A DNA stretch of 64,000 bases from an uncultured Flavobacteriales bacterium (GTDB lineage Bacteria > Bacteroidota > Bacteroidia > Flavobacteriales_G > Salibacteraceae), in assembly GCA_913062955.1 (NCBI GenBank), contig CAJXZP010000014.1, positions 1 through 64,000 on the forward strand. The letters are read 5' to 3'. The translations under genes were made by a program, and so were the position numbers. The notes below the pieces were generated by a model. That model saw only the letters and a list, made by a program, of their open reading frames with translations, had not been told where the DNA came from and did not search any database. Every line of letters starts with the position of its first letter. The stretch's first letter is position 1. Shown here one piece after another: positions 29,901 to 38,121 of this stretch.

Positions 29901-30496
29901 GAAATTATTTTGCCCAGAACATCCGAGTAAGGAATGAAATACCTTCCAATTTGGATGTGAGCTCGATTCAAAAAGTGGTAGCTAGTCATGCGTATGAATG
30001 GAAACAAACCGGTAATCATCTCGAGTTTATTTTTAAAAATATCTGTTTACCCGATAGCAGTGAATCTCAATATGAAAGTAATGGATTTATTGAGTTCTCA
30101 ATATACCCTGAAAATGGAATACTAAGCGGTTCGGTGATTAAAAATCAAGTCGAGATTGTTTTCGATTATGAAGACCCTTTGATGACCAATACGACTCGAA
30201 ATACCATAAAATTTAGCGGAGCATCTGTTGAAAATAAAGTCCTTATTCAGCCCAATCCCGTACAAAACCAAACTACGGTATTGTTAGAGCTGTCAAAAGA
30301 TCGCTATACCAATTATCAAGAAATAGAAAAACTGGAAATATACGATATGGTCGGTAATCTAGTCCGTACTTGGAATTTTGGAGGCGAAGTACAACGGGCA
30401 GTGTTAAACATTGAAACCTGGACACCTGGTTGTTATATCGTGAAGGTGTACAATACAAATGGGCAATATTTTCCAGGCCGATTAATCAAAGAATAA
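23969..30496 (+). CDS. Giant T9SS-secreted surface protein with FG-GAP, UnbV and SdrD_B-like domains
   Basis: This 2175-aa protein has a signal peptide (MKVTYIILFLVPLFLQGLTQT). Residues of about 30-1270 are repeated beta-sandwich, DUF11-like domains rich in Thr, Asn and Ser with paired cysteines. Seven FG-GAP/VCBS repeats follow at about 1275-1605, each with a DxDNDGxxD calcium loop (DYDNDGFED, DMDNDGDLD and others). Next come an ASPIC/UnbV domain at about 1620-1712 (KSAIGARVRVKA, FGLADASTVDSVIIQWPSG), an SdrD_B-like domain at about 1720-1810 (VVYHDENSNCSQDANEKGIPG), further DUF11-like domains, and a T9SS type A sorting domain from 2087 (IQPNPVQNQTTVLLEL). It sits inside the polysaccharide locus behind a sigma-54 promoter match. 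A role in binding or organising the polysaccharide is inferred. Confidence 0.88.
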   Translation: MKVTYIILFLVPLFLQGLTQTNPEISTIVIPEITVCDDAEVFQVTIKNVSLSSLNAPLIQITLPTGIKYVLGSVSESTNSNVSQSNTSDLGAPVFSANNLNAGDSIKFEIEIEAGIPTIVYQQQGNVFRNLVNLTYTGGSENHTSNAYNVLYAALSILSVSPTSQTAVTGDSVTRSITIINAGNGKLSSFSLSDVRNLAGVDLILTNIGTLNGAQNEITLSGSDFSAIGNNDSYFNTDEQITLVQTLVASGCSENTVTSTLNTSWGCDSETRESSNSYAHVSIELKNPSLGISSTDDLSACFSTEQSGQQIELTNNGQGYATNVIVDIYKSSGGAYDQDLFSAIDENSMTYQRGSNGTPVSITPVSYSTRNDGAYSCLGSSPIGRVVISLPFDLAPGETVYIEWNSFHCCVSECNNEDLMGWKYKVDYEDMCGNNNYSSTKTGEGSTELNMTLFTETPIDINAGETLPFVYTISSHDNNLPLGTNAQYEVIMEIPLGLDWAGGANDFTWTSSPSSWTPSSVTFNSNTREITGIFLVPEPFNIQKSEITVNLTGNCSASTSGLKTITLDINYVPDTTCSSCKVDMVCNKTTTTNLHCPILNCEGFHFLSFETTRTNFGSPDNNTNGLADNSGTIDMTKVKVKRVMVGDTLQTTYKVLVSTGSNMSQFYNFFVEANIDYGQNLTFLNGEIIVYDDVTDLNYSCTNFQTTVVNGSGSARKFQYTMLPNYDCLGLPDTPGSGTQFFFTDGDSITFTVNYEVTGNIGGSIEEVTINNDLFSSAFSAPWGADAAQLSTDKWGCDDYDGRFTLIGYYFDNSWTSNYTVKTCSRVIQQNFWFSIGDCCDNYDGGNLFPYEYRNWAHIKEVRVSYPTDYEVVNVYFRQKRTKTTNSSATETIWSISPYHNSGGNMYFNLEQHYIEFGGTLNYSDDGFSGTVYLELAPTCDVPINSYEDINWEFQFAKNDIIGGGVTSFLTESPDRIRYRPTTLTLASSNPIVDGLGRTVNWNLQVKNTTSYSSAANSWVHFKSPSGDVELLYVIDDASGDTLSLTSDYFELGTVSTNSTKSLSIIAKYSGCAPDQLVVYSGYECSGYPSDFAHFYCTYTTFGLEVEPKNAEPQVTITGTTIGDDCSDIIEVTIEVASVRFAHVDSIVVEIDAIGNSMSFISGSGQLKFPTSGSFTSVSDPQFAGGISTYNIMDLDADLLENALVGVMDVTKNRFQLKFQMQLDNSFESGHYVQLAIKSKEICGNDLPQINLAYDPSVQFNVNTIAGLSSDVSDSWGIAWGDYDNDGFEDVYVAEYAENQGSYLYHNNGDGSFTKETSGVIVTDGGSSIAGTWGDYNNDGFLDLFVANNTGALNALYKNTGSGNFTRITTGDIANYGGYCHGASWVDYDNDGYLDLFVTDYMTTKFNVLYKNNGDETFTVITNSALVQEATRSIGATWADYDNDGDMDVFVPATSGLSNSLFRNNGAGEFEKMTSIGIPVDNANSVGCSWGDMDNDGDLDLFVTNTSGQNNFFFLNDGDGTFTEVTSGLLVSDGGHSSSSNWVDFDNDGDLDLYVCNDQSDANAMYINDGNGNFLKPENPLSADLGNSYSQGWSDFDNDGDLDLLVGNHSNESNVFFENSRASCNSWFCLKLIGVNSNKSAIGARVRVKATINGQPTWQLKEISAQTGGGAGSQNSLKALFGLADASTVDSVIIQWPSGYRQVLTNQSINSCTDLTEGDGMQVCGVVYHDENSNCSQDANEKGIPGTQITIQPGDRGVTTDENGEYEVFLEAGSYTITQTLPSGWTTNCAVNGHSITVSNGQVYCGNNFGNTSSCPDPNLSVMIGTTALRKGFQNEYVVLYANTGAYDAVNVELSITFDDAIIPLSATIPWTSEVQNGNTTTYTWLIDSMKAVTTYDLKIIDSVSVLSNIDDELTVSASITDFGDDCDASDNTFTETNSVVGAVDPNDLLVFPLGDGTDGFIDKTQVLRYKIRFQNVGNYFAQNIRVRNEIPSNLDVSSIQKVVASHAYEWKQTGNHLEFIFKNICLPDSSESQYESNGFIEFSIYPENGILSGSVIKNQVEIVFDYEDPLMTNTTRNTIKFSGASVENKVLIQPNPVQNQTTVLLELSKDRYTNYQEIEKLEIYDMVGNLVRTWNFGGEVQRAVLNIETWTPGCYIVKVYNTNGQYFPGRLIKE

Positions 30497-30649
30497 GGTT
30501 CCCAAAATGAGAATAGCGCATTCAAAAAGAGAAAAAAAGGATTGCTAACCAATTCGCTGCGAGCTTTAACGTATTAGTCTTCAGGGAGTTGAGCGTGTGT
30601 AGTGAAGGTGGTACAGTTTTGAAAGAATACGTTTAAAACCATAACAATC

Positions 30650-33304
30650 ATGAACAATTCGATCTATATCAGTGACCTGTACCTACTGCTGAAGTTATAC
30701 GCTCCTTCGGTTTATCAATTGGATGTGTGGGATCCAAACGAAAATATTCAACTAGATGCCCCCTGGAAGTTTCAAACAAAAAAAACAAGTGACTTTAAGG
30801 TATTGGTATTTCTACCCAGTATAATAGAAGTCTATTCTGGAGAACCCATGTCTGAATACGATTTAGTGCTAGATTTTTCAAAATCGGTATCGGATTTTGG
30901 TCCCTACCAATTCAATATAAACTACCTAAACAATCCCAATGGGAAAATGCGCTGGTTGTATACGGATAAAAATAGAAAAGCCACTTTTTTAAAATTTTAC
31001 AATGCGGGTACTCGAATTGCGAAATTGAAGGCTTTTGTTATTCAAGTTGGTTTTGCTTTAGGATTACAAAACTGGATTCGTTCCGGATGTATACGAATCC
31101 ATTCAAAAAAAGAATTAAAGTTAACACAATTAATACAAGAGGTTCCACACACAGATCACTCCCTTTTTCTAGGGTCGGAAGGAGATAATCGAACCGTGTT
31201 GGTAGAAGTCAATTCTCAAAATGAATCTACCCATTTTTTTAAAATTCCTTTAACCAAGGAAAGCATTCGTTCGGTAGCCAATGAAAAGCGGTTCTTGCAA
31301 ATGTTGCAGGACCGCTCCTTCCAGTTCATCCGTGTTCCTCCAACGGTTTCTAGCCGTTTTGGAGATGTACTCATTACAAAAGGAATTGAACTTGCCCAGG
31401 CCAAACGTTCGGTAGTTTTTACAGAGTTGCACTATTCGGCTATTCAAGAAATGACCCTGAAAACGAAACAGTTTTCGCGTCTCCAAGATTCTGCTTTTTG
31501 GCTCCAGGTGGAGGATAACTTATCCCAGTTGAAAAAAAATGAAACCTTCTCGAATGCGATCGGATTAGCGCATCAACTTAAATCAGACTTGAGTAACAAC
31601 CGAGGGATCTACACCGGTATATCGCATGGCGATTTTACCCCTTGGAATATGTATGTGACCCCAAAGAAATTGCAAGTATACGATTGGGAAATGGCAGAGA
31701 ATGAAATGCCATTATTATTTGATTTATTCCACTTTCATTTTCAAACAGGTGTTTTGATCCACCGACACTCTTTTAAGGAAATAAAGGCGACTATTTTAAA
31801 AGCCTGTAAACATCCCAAAATGGAAAGCCTATTATTAGTTTACGATATAGACCTTGCCTTGTACATCCAATTATATGTTTTGAAATCTGCTACAAAATAC
31901 TTTATCGAATTTCAAAATCAACCGGTATTGAATCCACAAAATAAATGGTTGTTGGAAGCCTTAACAGATGCACTCACAGACAGCTGCATGTTTAAAAATG
32001 GAGAGGCGCATCGTCCGGTTTTTATTACCGATTTAAATGCAGAAATGGGGAAATTTTCACATGTATACTTAAAGTTATTGGAGCCTGAAATTACGCAGCT
32101 TCCCATAAACTCCGATTTAGATATTCTAGTGGATGCACAGGCGGTCAATCAATTGGTCGGTTTTTGTGAAAATCACTCCTATGTGGAGAAAGTGAAAGTC
32201 TATACCAAGTCATTTATGAGTACAGTGGATATTTACTTTAAGGATCAAGGGTTTTTAGTAGTCGATTTCATTCATTCTTTTAAAAGAAAACATGTTCAAT
32301 TTATGGATCCTAAAACGGTTTTAAACTCATCGCACCCAAATATATATGGGTATAGGGTTCCAGATCCGGTATTGGATTTTGAATATGTCTATTTGTTTTA
32401 CCAATTAAACGGAGCTTCTGTTCCTGAAAAATATCAAAAGTATTATACCGAGCTTCAAGCGGATGAGGTGAATGAAATCCCTTCACATATTCAAATTAAA
32501 TATGAATTATTGCAGTATTCGGAAGACCAATTAATGGCGTTTCATCCGGATATTCAAAATCAATTATTACATAAACTGGCTTCGTTTAGTTTGAATTCTG
32601 GAGTTTGTTTAGTCAAAAATGTATTCCAGTATTTCAGCGATACGGTGTACGATTTGGTAAACCGACAAGGATTGGTTATTACCTTTAGTGGGGTAGATGG
32701 TGCCGGTAAAACAACCCTTATTGGGAAGGTAAAAAGAAAACTAGAAGATAAGTACCGTAAAGAAGTGGTTCTATTACGTCATCGGCCAGGTATTTTTCCC
32801 ATCCTAAGTGCCCTTAAACATGGGAAAAAAGAAGCCGAAAAAATTGCTTCCGTGACCTTACCTAGAAAGGGAAATAATAAAAATATGTTATCCAGTTTAG
32901 CGCGTTTTGCCTATTACTTCAGCGATTACATATTTGGCCAAATATATGTGTATTTCAAATATACCTTACGTGGTAAAGTAGTGCTGTATGATCGGTATTA
33001 TTTTGATTTCATTAATGATTCCAAACGATCCAATATCCTGTTAAATAGAGGTTTCATTAAGTCCTTGTACCGATTTGTATTCAAGCCAGACCTAAACTTC
33101 TTTTTATATGCCGATGCACCGACCATTTTGAACCGTAAAAAAGAAATGGTAGAAGAGGAAATTGTCCGAATATCCAGTCTGTATCAAAACTTGTTTTCTC
33201 AAATGAGTACGGAATATGAATCGAGTGTGTATACCAGTATTGAAAATAAAAACTTAGAGGATACCTTGAATCAAGTGTTGCTTTCGTATCAAAAAGTAGC
33301 CTAA
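30650..33304 (+). CDS. Fusion of APH-like kinase, nucleotidyltransferase-like and thymidylate-kinase-like P-loop domains
   Basis: Three units can be seen in 884 aa. At about 185-450 lies an aminoglycoside/choline-kinase-type fold with catalytic HGDFTPWN (His 326, Asp 328) and metal-binding DWE (Asp 345). At about 460-600 a segment with NSDLDILVD (Ser 488, Asp 489, Asp 491) looks like the D-x-D of pol-beta-type nucleotidyltransferases. At about 674-884 a P-loop kinase of thymidylate-kinase shape carries GVDGAGKTT (681-689) and VVLYDRYYFDF. The first 180 residues are unassigned. There is no signal peptide. It lies between the surface-protein gene and a double glycosyltransferase, so it may phosphorylate or activate a repeat-unit building block (inference). 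Confidence 0.7.
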   Translation: MNNSIYISDLYLLLKLYAPSVYQLDVWDPNENIQLDAPWKFQTKKTSDFKVLVFLPSIIEVYSGEPMSEYDLVLDFSKSVSDFGPYQFNINYLNNPNGKMRWLYTDKNRKATFLKFYNAGTRIAKLKAFVIQVGFALGLQNWIRSGCIRIHSKKELKLTQLIQEVPHTDHSLFLGSEGDNRTVLVEVNSQNESTHFFKIPLTKESIRSVANEKRFLQMLQDRSFQFIRVPPTVSSRFGDVLITKGIELAQAKRSVVFTELHYSAIQEMTLKTKQFSRLQDSAFWLQVEDNLSQLKKNETFSNAIGLAHQLKSDLSNNRGIYTGISHGDFTPWNMYVTPKKLQVYDWEMAENEMPLLFDLFHFHFQTGVLIHRHSFKEIKATILKACKHPKMESLLLVYDIDLALYIQLYVLKSATKYFIEFQNQPVLNPQNKWLLEALTDALTDSCMFKNGEAHRPVFITDLNAEMGKFSHVYLKLLEPEITQLPINSDLDILVDAQAVNQLVGFCENHSYVEKVKVYTKSFMSTVDIYFKDQGFLVVDFIHSFKRKHVQFMDPKTVLNSSHPNIYGYRVPDPVLDFEYVYLFYQLNGASVPEKYQKYYTELQADEVNEIPSHIQIKYELLQYSEDQLMAFHPDIQNQLLHKLASFSLNSGVCLVKNVFQYFSDTVYDLVNRQGLVITFSGVDGAGKTTLIGKVKRKLEDKYRKEVVLLRHRPGIFPILSALKHGKKEAEKIASVTLPRKGNNKNMLSSLARFAYYFSDYIFGQIYVYFKYTLRGKVVLYDRYYFDFINDSKRSNILLNRGFIKSLYRFVFKPDLNFFLYADAPTILNRKKEMVEEEIVRISSLYQNLFSQMSTEYESSVYTSIENKNLEDTLNQVLLSYQKVA

Positions 33305-33323
33305 CCAAAAAACAGCATTAATT

Positions 33324-35690
33324 ATGAAAAAGACTATACTTATTTCAGCTTACGCAGTAAATCCATTTAAAGGGTCCGAAGATGGAACCGGATGGAATAT
33401 TTCTAAAGAGTTAGCCAAAGAATACCAAACGGTAATCGTTACCCGTAAAAATAACCGTCCGGAAATTGAAAGATACCTGTCTGAAAATTCGGATCCAGTA
33501 TATAAAAATATGACCTTTAAATACCACGATTTACCAGAATGGGCGATGCGGTTAAAAAAGAATTTGGGCGAGCGGGGATATGTGTTGTATTTCTATTTCT
33601 GGCAAATGTTTTTACCGTTTTTCATCCGTAAAACCAAGGTCAAATTTGACTTGAGTTATGCATTGAATTTTCATAGCGATAGCGTACCTCATTTTTTGTG
33701 GGTATTAGGTAAACCTGTCATTTGGGGCCCTATCGGGCATCATCCCAAAACACCTTCGGCTTATTTATTGAACCATTCCTTAAAAGTTCAATTAACAGAT
33801 GTCTTGTATAATTCTGTAAAATGGGCCATGCGGAATTTGGATCCGTTTTTTTACATCGCAAAAAGAAAAGCCATAAAAATCATCGGAATTAATTCATCGG
33901 TTCAAAAAGTCATGCGTATCCCATCTTCAAAAATAGTAGTTATCCCTGCCGTGGGTAACGATCCAGTTATGCCTTGGATAAAGGAAGAAACTAAATTTAA
34001 CATTCTTTCCGTTGGGAGGTTTACCGCCATGAAGGGTTTTGATATTGCCATATTGGCATTCGCTCGTTTTTATAAGTCCCTTCCCAAGACGGATCGAGCC
34101 AATGTGAAACTTACCTTAGTGGGTAAAGGAGAGGGATTAGTGGGGTTGAACAAGCTTATTGTTGAGCAGCGAATAACAGATGCCGTGGATATTATTCCAT
34201 GGGTAGCCAAAGCAGAAATGGAACAGATTTATAGCAATGCCACCGCCTTTATTTTTCCCTCTCATGAAGGTGCTGGTATGGTAGTGCCCGAAGCTATGGG
34301 ATATGGGTTACCTGTTATTTGCTTCGATAATGTGGGGCCCGGTGAACTCGTGGGTGATGCGGGAGTTAAAATAGCATATACTACTTACAATGAAAGTGTG
34401 AATGGCTTTGCTCGCCAATTACATAAATTATACAAAGACCCCGCTTGGACTTTTGAGTTAGGTAAGAAAGCTTTAAATCGCTTTTATGAGGTCTTTACAT
34501 GGAGCCAAAAAGGGAAAGCTATCCGTAGTATTATTCAGGAAGTATTGCAAGAACCAAAGACCATTGCCGTATTTCACCCAAGTGCGGAATTATACGGAGC
34601 AGATCGAATTCTAGTAAATGCCTTGAACGCTATTCCTAAGGAGGTAAACAAACGAGTGTATTTATTCAGAGAAGGACCGTTGGTGGATGTTTTGAAATCT
34701 CGAGTAGCCAATATGGAGGTCATCATCCAACCGGATATGCCTGTGATTTATCGTAAGATTTTCAACCCTATTGGGATCCTGGTTTTTTTAAAAAACTGGA
34801 TGCAATTCTTATTCTTTATGCGTAGCGAAAACAAAAAATTCCATTTCACCTCGGCCTATGTAAATACTCTGTCGGTTAGTTTCTTGTTACCCTTATTGGC
34901 CGGTCTTGGAATTAAACGGTATGTACATGTCCATGAAATTATTGATCATCCTAAAATGATAGGAAAAGTAACGGCTTGGTTAAGTTATAAATTTGCCAAT
35001 AAGATAGTATGTGTATCTAATGCGGTATTGGTTGGAATGAAACGATATGTGCCAAATTTCGATAATAAAATAGAAGTAATTCACAACGGAATTGATCCGG
35101 TGGAGGTGGTTCAAAATGGATCGAAAAGAGGATTGAATTTTTACTTGTTTGGTCGTATAAAACCGGAAAAAGGACACTGGTTTTTAATTGAAGCTCTAGC
35201 CCGTATCCCCATAGCAAAATTGGCAAATTCGCAATTTATTTTAATGGGAGGAGCGGTTCCTGGGCAGGAACAAATGCTGACCGATTTATACGATAAAATT
35301 GAGGCGGCTGGATTAGAAAAAAATGTACACATCAAAGGCTTCTCTCCCAGTATCGCAACAGCCATGAGTCAAGCCGATGTGTGTTTGATTCCTTCCATTA
35401 TGAAAGATCCCTTTCCTACCACAGTTTTGGAAGCCATGTCGGCATCAAAAACCGTTATTTCCACCAATAATGGGGGAGCCAAAGAAGCGGTAGTCAACAA
35501 TGAAACTGGGTTTTTAATTGCCCCTCATAATAGCCAACAATTTGCAAAGGTATTGACCCATGTAATTGATCAAAAATCGAAATTACCTTTCTGGGGAAAG
35601 AATGCGAAAAATCGATACGAACAGTTATTTACCATTAAAAACTTTAGTCGGAATTGGGTGCGTTTTAATTTGACGAATCAATTGATATAA
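33324..35690 (+). CDS. Double GT4 glycosyltransferase (two fused GT-B enzymes)
   Basis: The 788-aa protein holds two full GT4-type units. Module 1 is at about 1-410 (GSEDGTGWNISKELAKEY, FNILSVGRFTAMKGFDIAILAF, E-x7-E in EGAGMVVPEAMGYGLP). Module 2 is at about 412-788 (AELYGADRILVNALNAIP, LNFYLFGRIKPEKGHWFLIEAL, PFPTTVLEAMSASKTV). In module 2 the first Glu of E-x7-E is replaced by Asp-Pro-Phe, while the second is kept. Two successive sugar transfers by one polypeptide are likely. It starts 20 nt after the kinase fusion gene, so the two are co-transcribed. Confidence 0.88.
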   Translation: MKKTILISAYAVNPFKGSEDGTGWNISKELAKEYQTVIVTRKNNRPEIERYLSENSDPVYKNMTFKYHDLPEWAMRLKKNLGERGYVLYFYFWQMFLPFFIRKTKVKFDLSYALNFHSDSVPHFLWVLGKPVIWGPIGHHPKTPSAYLLNHSLKVQLTDVLYNSVKWAMRNLDPFFYIAKRKAIKIIGINSSVQKVMRIPSSKIVVIPAVGNDPVMPWIKEETKFNILSVGRFTAMKGFDIAILAFARFYKSLPKTDRANVKLTLVGKGEGLVGLNKLIVEQRITDAVDIIPWVAKAEMEQIYSNATAFIFPSHEGAGMVVPEAMGYGLPVICFDNVGPGELVGDAGVKIAYTTYNESVNGFARQLHKLYKDPAWTFELGKKALNRFYEVFTWSQKGKAIRSIIQEVLQEPKTIAVFHPSAELYGADRILVNALNAIPKEVNKRVYLFREGPLVDVLKSRVANMEVIIQPDMPVIYRKIFNPIGILVFLKNWMQFLFFMRSENKKFHFTSAYVNTLSVSFLLPLLAGLGIKRYVHVHEIIDHPKMIGKVTAWLSYKFANKIVCVSNAVLVGMKRYVPNFDNKIEVIHNGIDPVEVVQNGSKRGLNFYLFGRIKPEKGHWFLIEALARIPIAKLANSQFILMGGAVPGQEQMLTDLYDKIEAAGLEKNVHIKGFSPSIATAMSQADVCLIPSIMKDPFPTTVLEAMSASKTVISTNNGGAKEAVVNNETGFLIAPHNSQQFAKVLTHVIDQKSKLPFWGKNAKNRYEQLFTIKNFSRNWVRFNLTNQLI

Positions 35691-35825
35691 TTCCCAAAAC
35701 TGGAAAATTCTTGCCGAAACTGGAAGGGATATGATTCATCAAATCGCGTAAGTGATTGGTAGTTAGTTAGATAAGGTTTCGGTCTGGTTTTTCGATACAA
35801 CAGGGTAATCTCAATACAATAAACT

Positions 35826-37031
35826 ATGAAAAAAGTAGCCATAATAGGAACAGTAGGGATTCCTTCCAGATACGGAGGGTTTGAAACGCTGGCTCATCAT
35901 TTAACAAAACAGTTAAAGGACGAATTTGAATTTACGGTGTATTGTAGTGCCAAAGCATATAGCAAAGAAGAACGAATTTCCTCTTTTCATGGCGCTCGTT
36001 TAGTTTATTTACCATTCAAAGCGAACGGATTTCAAAGTGTTATTTACGATATCATTTCTGTTTTTCACGCGCTTTTTTATGCCGATACTTTAGTGATATT
36101 AGGGGTTTCGGGTGCGTTGATTCTACCCTTGGTAAAATGGTTTACAAACAAGAAAATTATTGTGAATATTGATGGAATGGAATGGCGAAGAAACAAATGG
36201 AATCGTTTGACCAAATGGTTTTTAAAGTTATCCGAACGTATTGCCGTAAAGTATTCACATGCTGAAATTACGGATAACCAAGCCATAAAAAATTATACCT
36301 ATACCGAATACGAATCGGTAAGTCATCTGATAGAATACGGAGGGGATCATGCGGTACGGAAATCAGCAAACCCTATTTATTTGGCTAAGTATGATTTTAT
36401 GTACGCGCCCTATGCCTTTAAAGTAGCCCGAATAGAACCGGAGAATAACGTTCATGTGATTCTAAATGCCTTTGCTAAAACCACGAAAGTATTGGTGGTA
36501 ATCGGAAATTGGAATAACAGTGTATATGGTGAAAATTTAAAAAAATGGTACCGCACTTTTCGCAATTTGCATCTATTAGATCCTATTTATGATCAAGATG
36601 AGTTGGATGCCATACGCCAAGGATGCCAGGTTTACGTGCATGGCCATAGCGCAGGCGGAACAAACCCATCTTTGGTAGAAGCCATGACCTTGGGTTTACC
36701 TGTTTTGGCTTTTGATATAAGTTATAACCGAGCGACCACCGAAAATCGAGCATTCTATTTTGTGGATGAAGAAGATTTGGCCAACCGAGTGCTTCAATTA
36801 AAATATTTGGAGTTACGCAATAACGGTAAACGTATGCTCGCGATTGCTAAAAGAAGATATACTTGGAGTGTGATTGCCAACAAGTATAAAAACCTCATTT
36901 ACACATTAGATTATAAAATCGTAAAACCACGGGTGTTCCCGAAAATCACATTAGTGCACGAGCCGCATCCCACTCCCAATGGTTTAGTACAATTATATTC
37001 GATGCAACACTTACAAAAAAAAGAATCATGA
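35826..37031 (+). CDS. DUF1972/GT4 glycosyltransferase (rhamnosyltransferase type)
   Basis: The 401-aa protein starts with KVAIIGTVGIPSRYGGFETLAHHL, the DUF1972 N-terminal domain typical of capsule rhamnosyltransferases of the Cps2T/WchF kind. The C-terminal GT4 domain has GHSAGGTNPSLVEAMTLGLPVLAFD. Known members add a deoxy-hexose to an early lipid-linked intermediate; the sugar here is not known. Its stop overlaps the start of the WecA-like gene as ATGA, consistent with early steps being made together. Confidence 0.85.
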   Translation: MKKVAIIGTVGIPSRYGGFETLAHHLTKQLKDEFEFTVYCSAKAYSKEERISSFHGARLVYLPFKANGFQSVIYDIISVFHALFYADTLVILGVSGALILPLVKWFTNKKIIVNIDGMEWRRNKWNRLTKWFLKLSERIAVKYSHAEITDNQAIKNYTYTEYESVSHLIEYGGDHAVRKSANPIYLAKYDFMYAPYAFKVARIEPENNVHVILNAFAKTTKVLVVIGNWNNSVYGENLKKWYRTFRNLHLLDPIYDQDELDAIRQGCQVYVHGHSAGGTNPSLVEAMTLGLPVLAFDISYNRATTENRAFYFVDEEDLANRVLQLKYLELRNNGKRMLAIAKRRYTWSVIANKYKNLIYTLDYKIVKPRVFPKITLVHEPHPTPNGLVQLYSMQHLQKKES

Positions 37032-38119
37032 ATCTCACATACACAAGCATGGCAGTAGTCGTGATCTCATTTATGATCGCACTTATCAGTATCCCGTATA
37101 TTATTAAATGGGCACACCGATCGGGTAAATTAACACAACGGAATCACCGTTCTTCACACAAATTACCTACCCCTTCATTGGGTGGGGTAGGGATTTTGTT
37201 GGGGATGGCAGTGCTCATTCCGTTTCTCGATATGACACTCCCTATGGCTGCCACTTGTTTCGGTGTCTTGCTGCTTTTTGCAACTGGATTGATTGATGAT
37301 CTAACCGAAATCAAAGCCAAAACCAAATTATTGGTGCAAGTAGCTTGTGCACTATTAATCTACTTTTCAGGATTGCGGATCGAGAACTTACATGGTATTT
37401 TAGGGGTCTATGAAATACCTGGATTGGTGAGTTTTACACTCACTGTTTTGTTTATTGTGGGGGTCACCAATGCCTTTAATTTAATGGATGGAATTAATGG
37501 GTTGGCGGGTATCATGGCCATCATTAATAGTGCGTTGTTTGGGGTGATTTTTTACCTGAACGGTCAAAGCAATTTTGCTTTATTAGCCTTTGCTTTGTGT
37601 GGAGGAGTTCTTGGATTCCTACGCTTCAATATTCCAAAGGCAAAAATATTCATGGGCGATAGTGGCTCTTTATTTATAGGATTATTGATGGGCGTGTTTG
37701 TGATTCAAACATTTCAAACCAATACCTATAATGAACTTAGCATTTCGGTGGCCCTGGTACCCATGTTTATTCCCATTTTTGATACCATTCGATTATTTGC
37801 TACACGGGTAATGGATAGAAAAAGTCCGATGGAAGCCGATAAAAATCATTTGCACCATTTGGTAATAAAGGCGACTTCCAACCATACGCATGCCACTTTT
37901 TTGATTGTCACCTTACATGTGTTGCTATTGGGGTTTGTGATGATGGTATCGTATTTTGGAGGCGAATTATTATTAAATACGCTAATAACGATTTTGTTAG
38001 GAGGAGTTGTCGCTTTCCTTGGTCTATTTGTTTTTATGGAAGTGTATATGAAATTAAAACGTTTACGAGCGCATTTAAAACTACTTTTGGGAAACAACCG
38101 CTTACTTGAAAAACTATAA
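37028..38119 (+). CDS. WecA/MraY-family undecaprenyl-phosphate sugar-1-phosphate transferase
   Basis: The 363-aa membrane protein has about 11 TM helices. The family's cytosolic motifs are present: GVGILLGM, LIDDLTEIKAKTKLLVQ, NAFNLMDGINGLAG, FMGDSGSLFIG and the His-rich DKNHLHHLV. It transfers a HexNAc-1-phosphate from a UDP-sugar to undecaprenyl phosphate, the first step of repeat-unit assembly. It is the only initiating transferase seen in the locus. It overlaps the upstream DUF1972 gene by 4 nt, and the tail-anchored receiver gene begins 2 nt downstream. Confidence 0.9.
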   Translation: MNLTYTSMAVVVISFMIALISIPYIIKWAHRSGKLTQRNHRSSHKLPTPSLGGVGILLGMAVLIPFLDMTLPMAATCFGVLLLFATGLIDDLTEIKAKTKLLVQVACALLIYFSGLRIENLHGILGVYEIPGLVSFTLTVLFIVGVTNAFNLMDGINGLAGIMAIINSALFGVIFYLNGQSNFALLAFALCGGVLGFLRFNIPKAKIFMGDSGSLFIGLLMGVFVIQTFQTNTYNELSISVALVPMFIPIFDTIRLFATRVMDRKSPMEADKNHLHHLVIKATSNHTHATFLIVTLHVLLLGFVMMVSYFGGELLLNTLITILLGGVVAFLGLFVFMEVYMKLKRLRAHLKLLLGNNRLLEKL

Positions 38120-38121
38120 GC

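Noticed and set aside
30609-30624. Sigma-54-like TGGTACAGTTTTGAAA before the kinase fusion gene
   Set aside because: The -12 GC is absent, so only the -24 half resembles the consensus.
35701-35714. Sigma-54-like TGGAAAATTCTTGC before the DUF1972 gene
   Set aside because: GG and GC are 9 nt apart rather than 10, which is not tolerated by sigma-54 promoters.
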